DNA of 13,013 nucleotides, taken from the NCBI GenBank assembly GCA_902490585.1, contig CABUEI010000052.1:1-13013 (forward strand), in the 5' to 3' direction. The stretch comes from an uncultured Oscillospiraceae bacterium (GTDB lineage: Bacteria > Bacillota > Clostridia > Oscillospirales > Ruminococcaceae). A program made the position numbers and the translations under genes. The notes beneath the pieces are model-generated. The model saw only the letters and a list, made by a program, of their open reading frames with translations. It was not told where the DNA came from and did not search any database. This document shows, one piece after another, positions 11,983 to 13,013 of this stretch (positions within the stretch are counted from its first letter, which is position 1; each line of letters begins with the position of its first letter).

Positions 11983-13013
11983 TCAGCCCTTGAGCTTTTC
12001 TTCAAGCATTGCCTTTATACTTGCGGGTGATGCCGCACCCTTGAGTGCCTTGTTGCACTGTCCCATAAGGAAGCCGAATACCTTTGTTTCGCCGTTTCTG
12101 TACTGTTCAACTGCCTTGGGGTTAGCATCCATTATGCCGTTTATCGTCTTTTCAAGCAGTTCGTTGTCTTCCTTTATCCATAACTGCTGTTCCTCGGCGA
12201 TAGTTTCGGGTTTCTTGCCCGATTCAATCATTTCACGCAGAATGATCTTTCTGTTATCCTTTGAGATCTTGTTTGTTTCAGCAAGCTCTATAAGCTTTGC
12301 GAGATCCTCCGCCGTAAACTTCATATTTTCAAGATCAAGCTCTCCGAGATTTATTCTTCGCATAAGCTCAACCACTATGAACGTGCCTATGGGCTTGGGG
12401 TTATTATATGCCTTCAGCGCATTTTCAAACAGGTCGCTGACACGCTTTGAATCTGTCAGCACCTTTGCGTCTGCCGCTGATATGCCGTACTCGCCTGTGT
12501 AGCGTGCTACTCTCTGTTCGGGCATTTCGGGAATGTCCGCCCTTATAGCCGCAAGCTCTTCTTCCGTGAAGATTATCGGCGGTATATCGGGGTCGGGGAA
12601 ATAACGGTAGTCGTGAGCGTCCTCCTTGGAACGAAGCGAGCTTGTTTCGCCCGTAGCGTCATTGAAGTGAAGCGTTTCCTGTACTACTCTTTCACCGTTC
12701 TCGATAAGCTCTGTCTGGCGGTATATCTCATATTCGATGGCTCTTTGTATAGCCTTTGTGGAGTTCAGGTTCTTGACCTCGGTTCTTGTTCCGAGCTTGT
12801 CTGAATCCTTTTCGGCAAGCGAAATATTAACGTCGCATCTCATTGAGCCCTGTTCAAGCTTACCGTCGCATACGCCTGCATACTGGAGCATAAGTCTTAT
12901 CTTTTCAAAGAACGCTATAACCTCAGCGGCTGAATGGAAATCAGGCTCGGTTACTATTTCGATAAGCGGAATACCGCAACGGTTGTAGTCTGCAAGGCTG
13001 ACACGCTCGATAT
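11983..13013 (-). CDS. gatB: Asp/Glu-tRNA(Asn/Gln) amidotransferase subunit B, N-terminus outside the window
   Basis: GatB binds tRNA and activates the mischarged Asp- or Glu-residue within GatCAB, so that Asn-tRNA-Asn or Gln-tRNA-Gln is formed. The frame is open through the right edge; the ATG at 12891-12889 is internal, because upstream codons continue the family sequence (RVSLADYNRCGIPLIEIVTE). About 342 of the usual 475 or so residues are visible. They include GSMRCDVNISL, TRTEVKNLNS, EDAHDYRYFPDPDIPP from the cradle domain, then the helical domain, then the C-terminal YqeY-like tail (about the last 150 residues, ending KAMLEEKLKG). The missing part is the N-terminal segment. gatC and gatA are expected further right, as in gatCAB operons, but are not seen. 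It is followed by aspS after 27 nt. Confidence 0.97.
   Translation of the reverse strand, partial: IERVSLADYNRCGIPLIEIVTEPDFHSAAEVIAFFEKIRLMLQYAGVCDGKLEQGSMRCDVNISLAEKDSDKLGTRTEVKNLNSTKAIQRAIEYEIYRQTELIENGERVVQETLHFNDATGETSSLRSKEDAHDYRYFPDPDIPPIIFTEEELAAIRADIPEMPEQRVARYTGEYGISAADAKVLTDSKRVSDLFENALKAYNNPKPIGTFIVVELMRRINLGELDLENMKFTAEDLAKLIELAETNKISKDNRKIILREMIESGKKPETIAEEQQLWIKEDNELLEKTINGIMDANPKAVEQYRNGETKVFGFLMGQCNKALKGAASPASIKAMLEEKLKG

Noticed and set aside
11837..12502. 221-codon rightward frame opposite gatB and aspS
   Set aside because: It is Ser-rich, hydrophobic and antisense to two conserved genes, bridging their junction; it is a typical shadow frame.
1..13013. CRISPR array, tRNA or rRNA genes, prophage or a defence system
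   Set aside because: No regularly spaced repeats, cloverleaf-like sequences, integrase, nuclease/helicase sets or toxin-antitoxin pairs were found; the coding content is core metabolism and translation.

Overview
The window looks like a chromosomal segment of a low-to-mid GC member of the Clostridia. The base composition, the T-box riboswitch, the GatCAB/AspRS pairing and the trmK-nif3 gene pair suggest the Ruminococcus / [Eubacterium] siraeum neighbourhood of the Oscillospiraceae; that placement is inference. Almost every gene is core metabolism or translation. I see no phage, CRISPR, toxin-antitoxin or defence island. The unusual material lies between the genes.

Left part (1-2040). A membrane-anchored protein cut by the window edge reads leftward; it may be an M23/SpoIIQ-type peptidase, but only its N-terminus is visible. 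Diverging from it is a strong sigma-A promoter (403-431), a T-box leader with a UUC (Phe) specifier, a transcription terminator, and a type-I DAHP synthase (aroF/aroG type). Shikimate-pathway entry therefore appears to be induced by uncharged tRNA-Phe. A small hairpin repeat and a bidirectional terminator follow the gene.

Middle part (2042-9590, all leftward). A lipoprotein of unknown function stands alone at 2042-2977. Upstream of it is a five-gene transcription unit with one good promoter (9561-9589) and one good terminator (about 3333-3365). Its order is a 66-aa DUF1858 redox-disulfide protein, trmK (tRNA m1A22 methyltransferase), a Nif3-family metal protein, an NFACT/RqcH ribosome-quality-control factor, and valS. 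Gaps are small (a 1-nt overlap up to 37 nt), so the unit looks built around tRNA and ribosome maintenance.

Right part (9590-13013). About 600 bases hold no credible gene but are full of repeats: a MITE-like inverted-repeat element, then a tandem pair of 135-bp units made of several hairpins just downstream of aspS. Then come aspS and the 3' three quarters of gatB, both leftward and probably cotranscribed. The AspRS carries the two anticodon-domain residues typical of non-discriminating enzymes, so it probably makes Asp-tRNA-Asn for GatCAB to amidate.

The most interesting structure is a short module, a perfect hairpin followed by AAATTCCG(A)CCTTTG. It occurs twice right after aroF and twice right after aspS, always in the sense direction of the gene before it, with a compensatory base-pair change between two copies. 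I do not recognise it as a named element.
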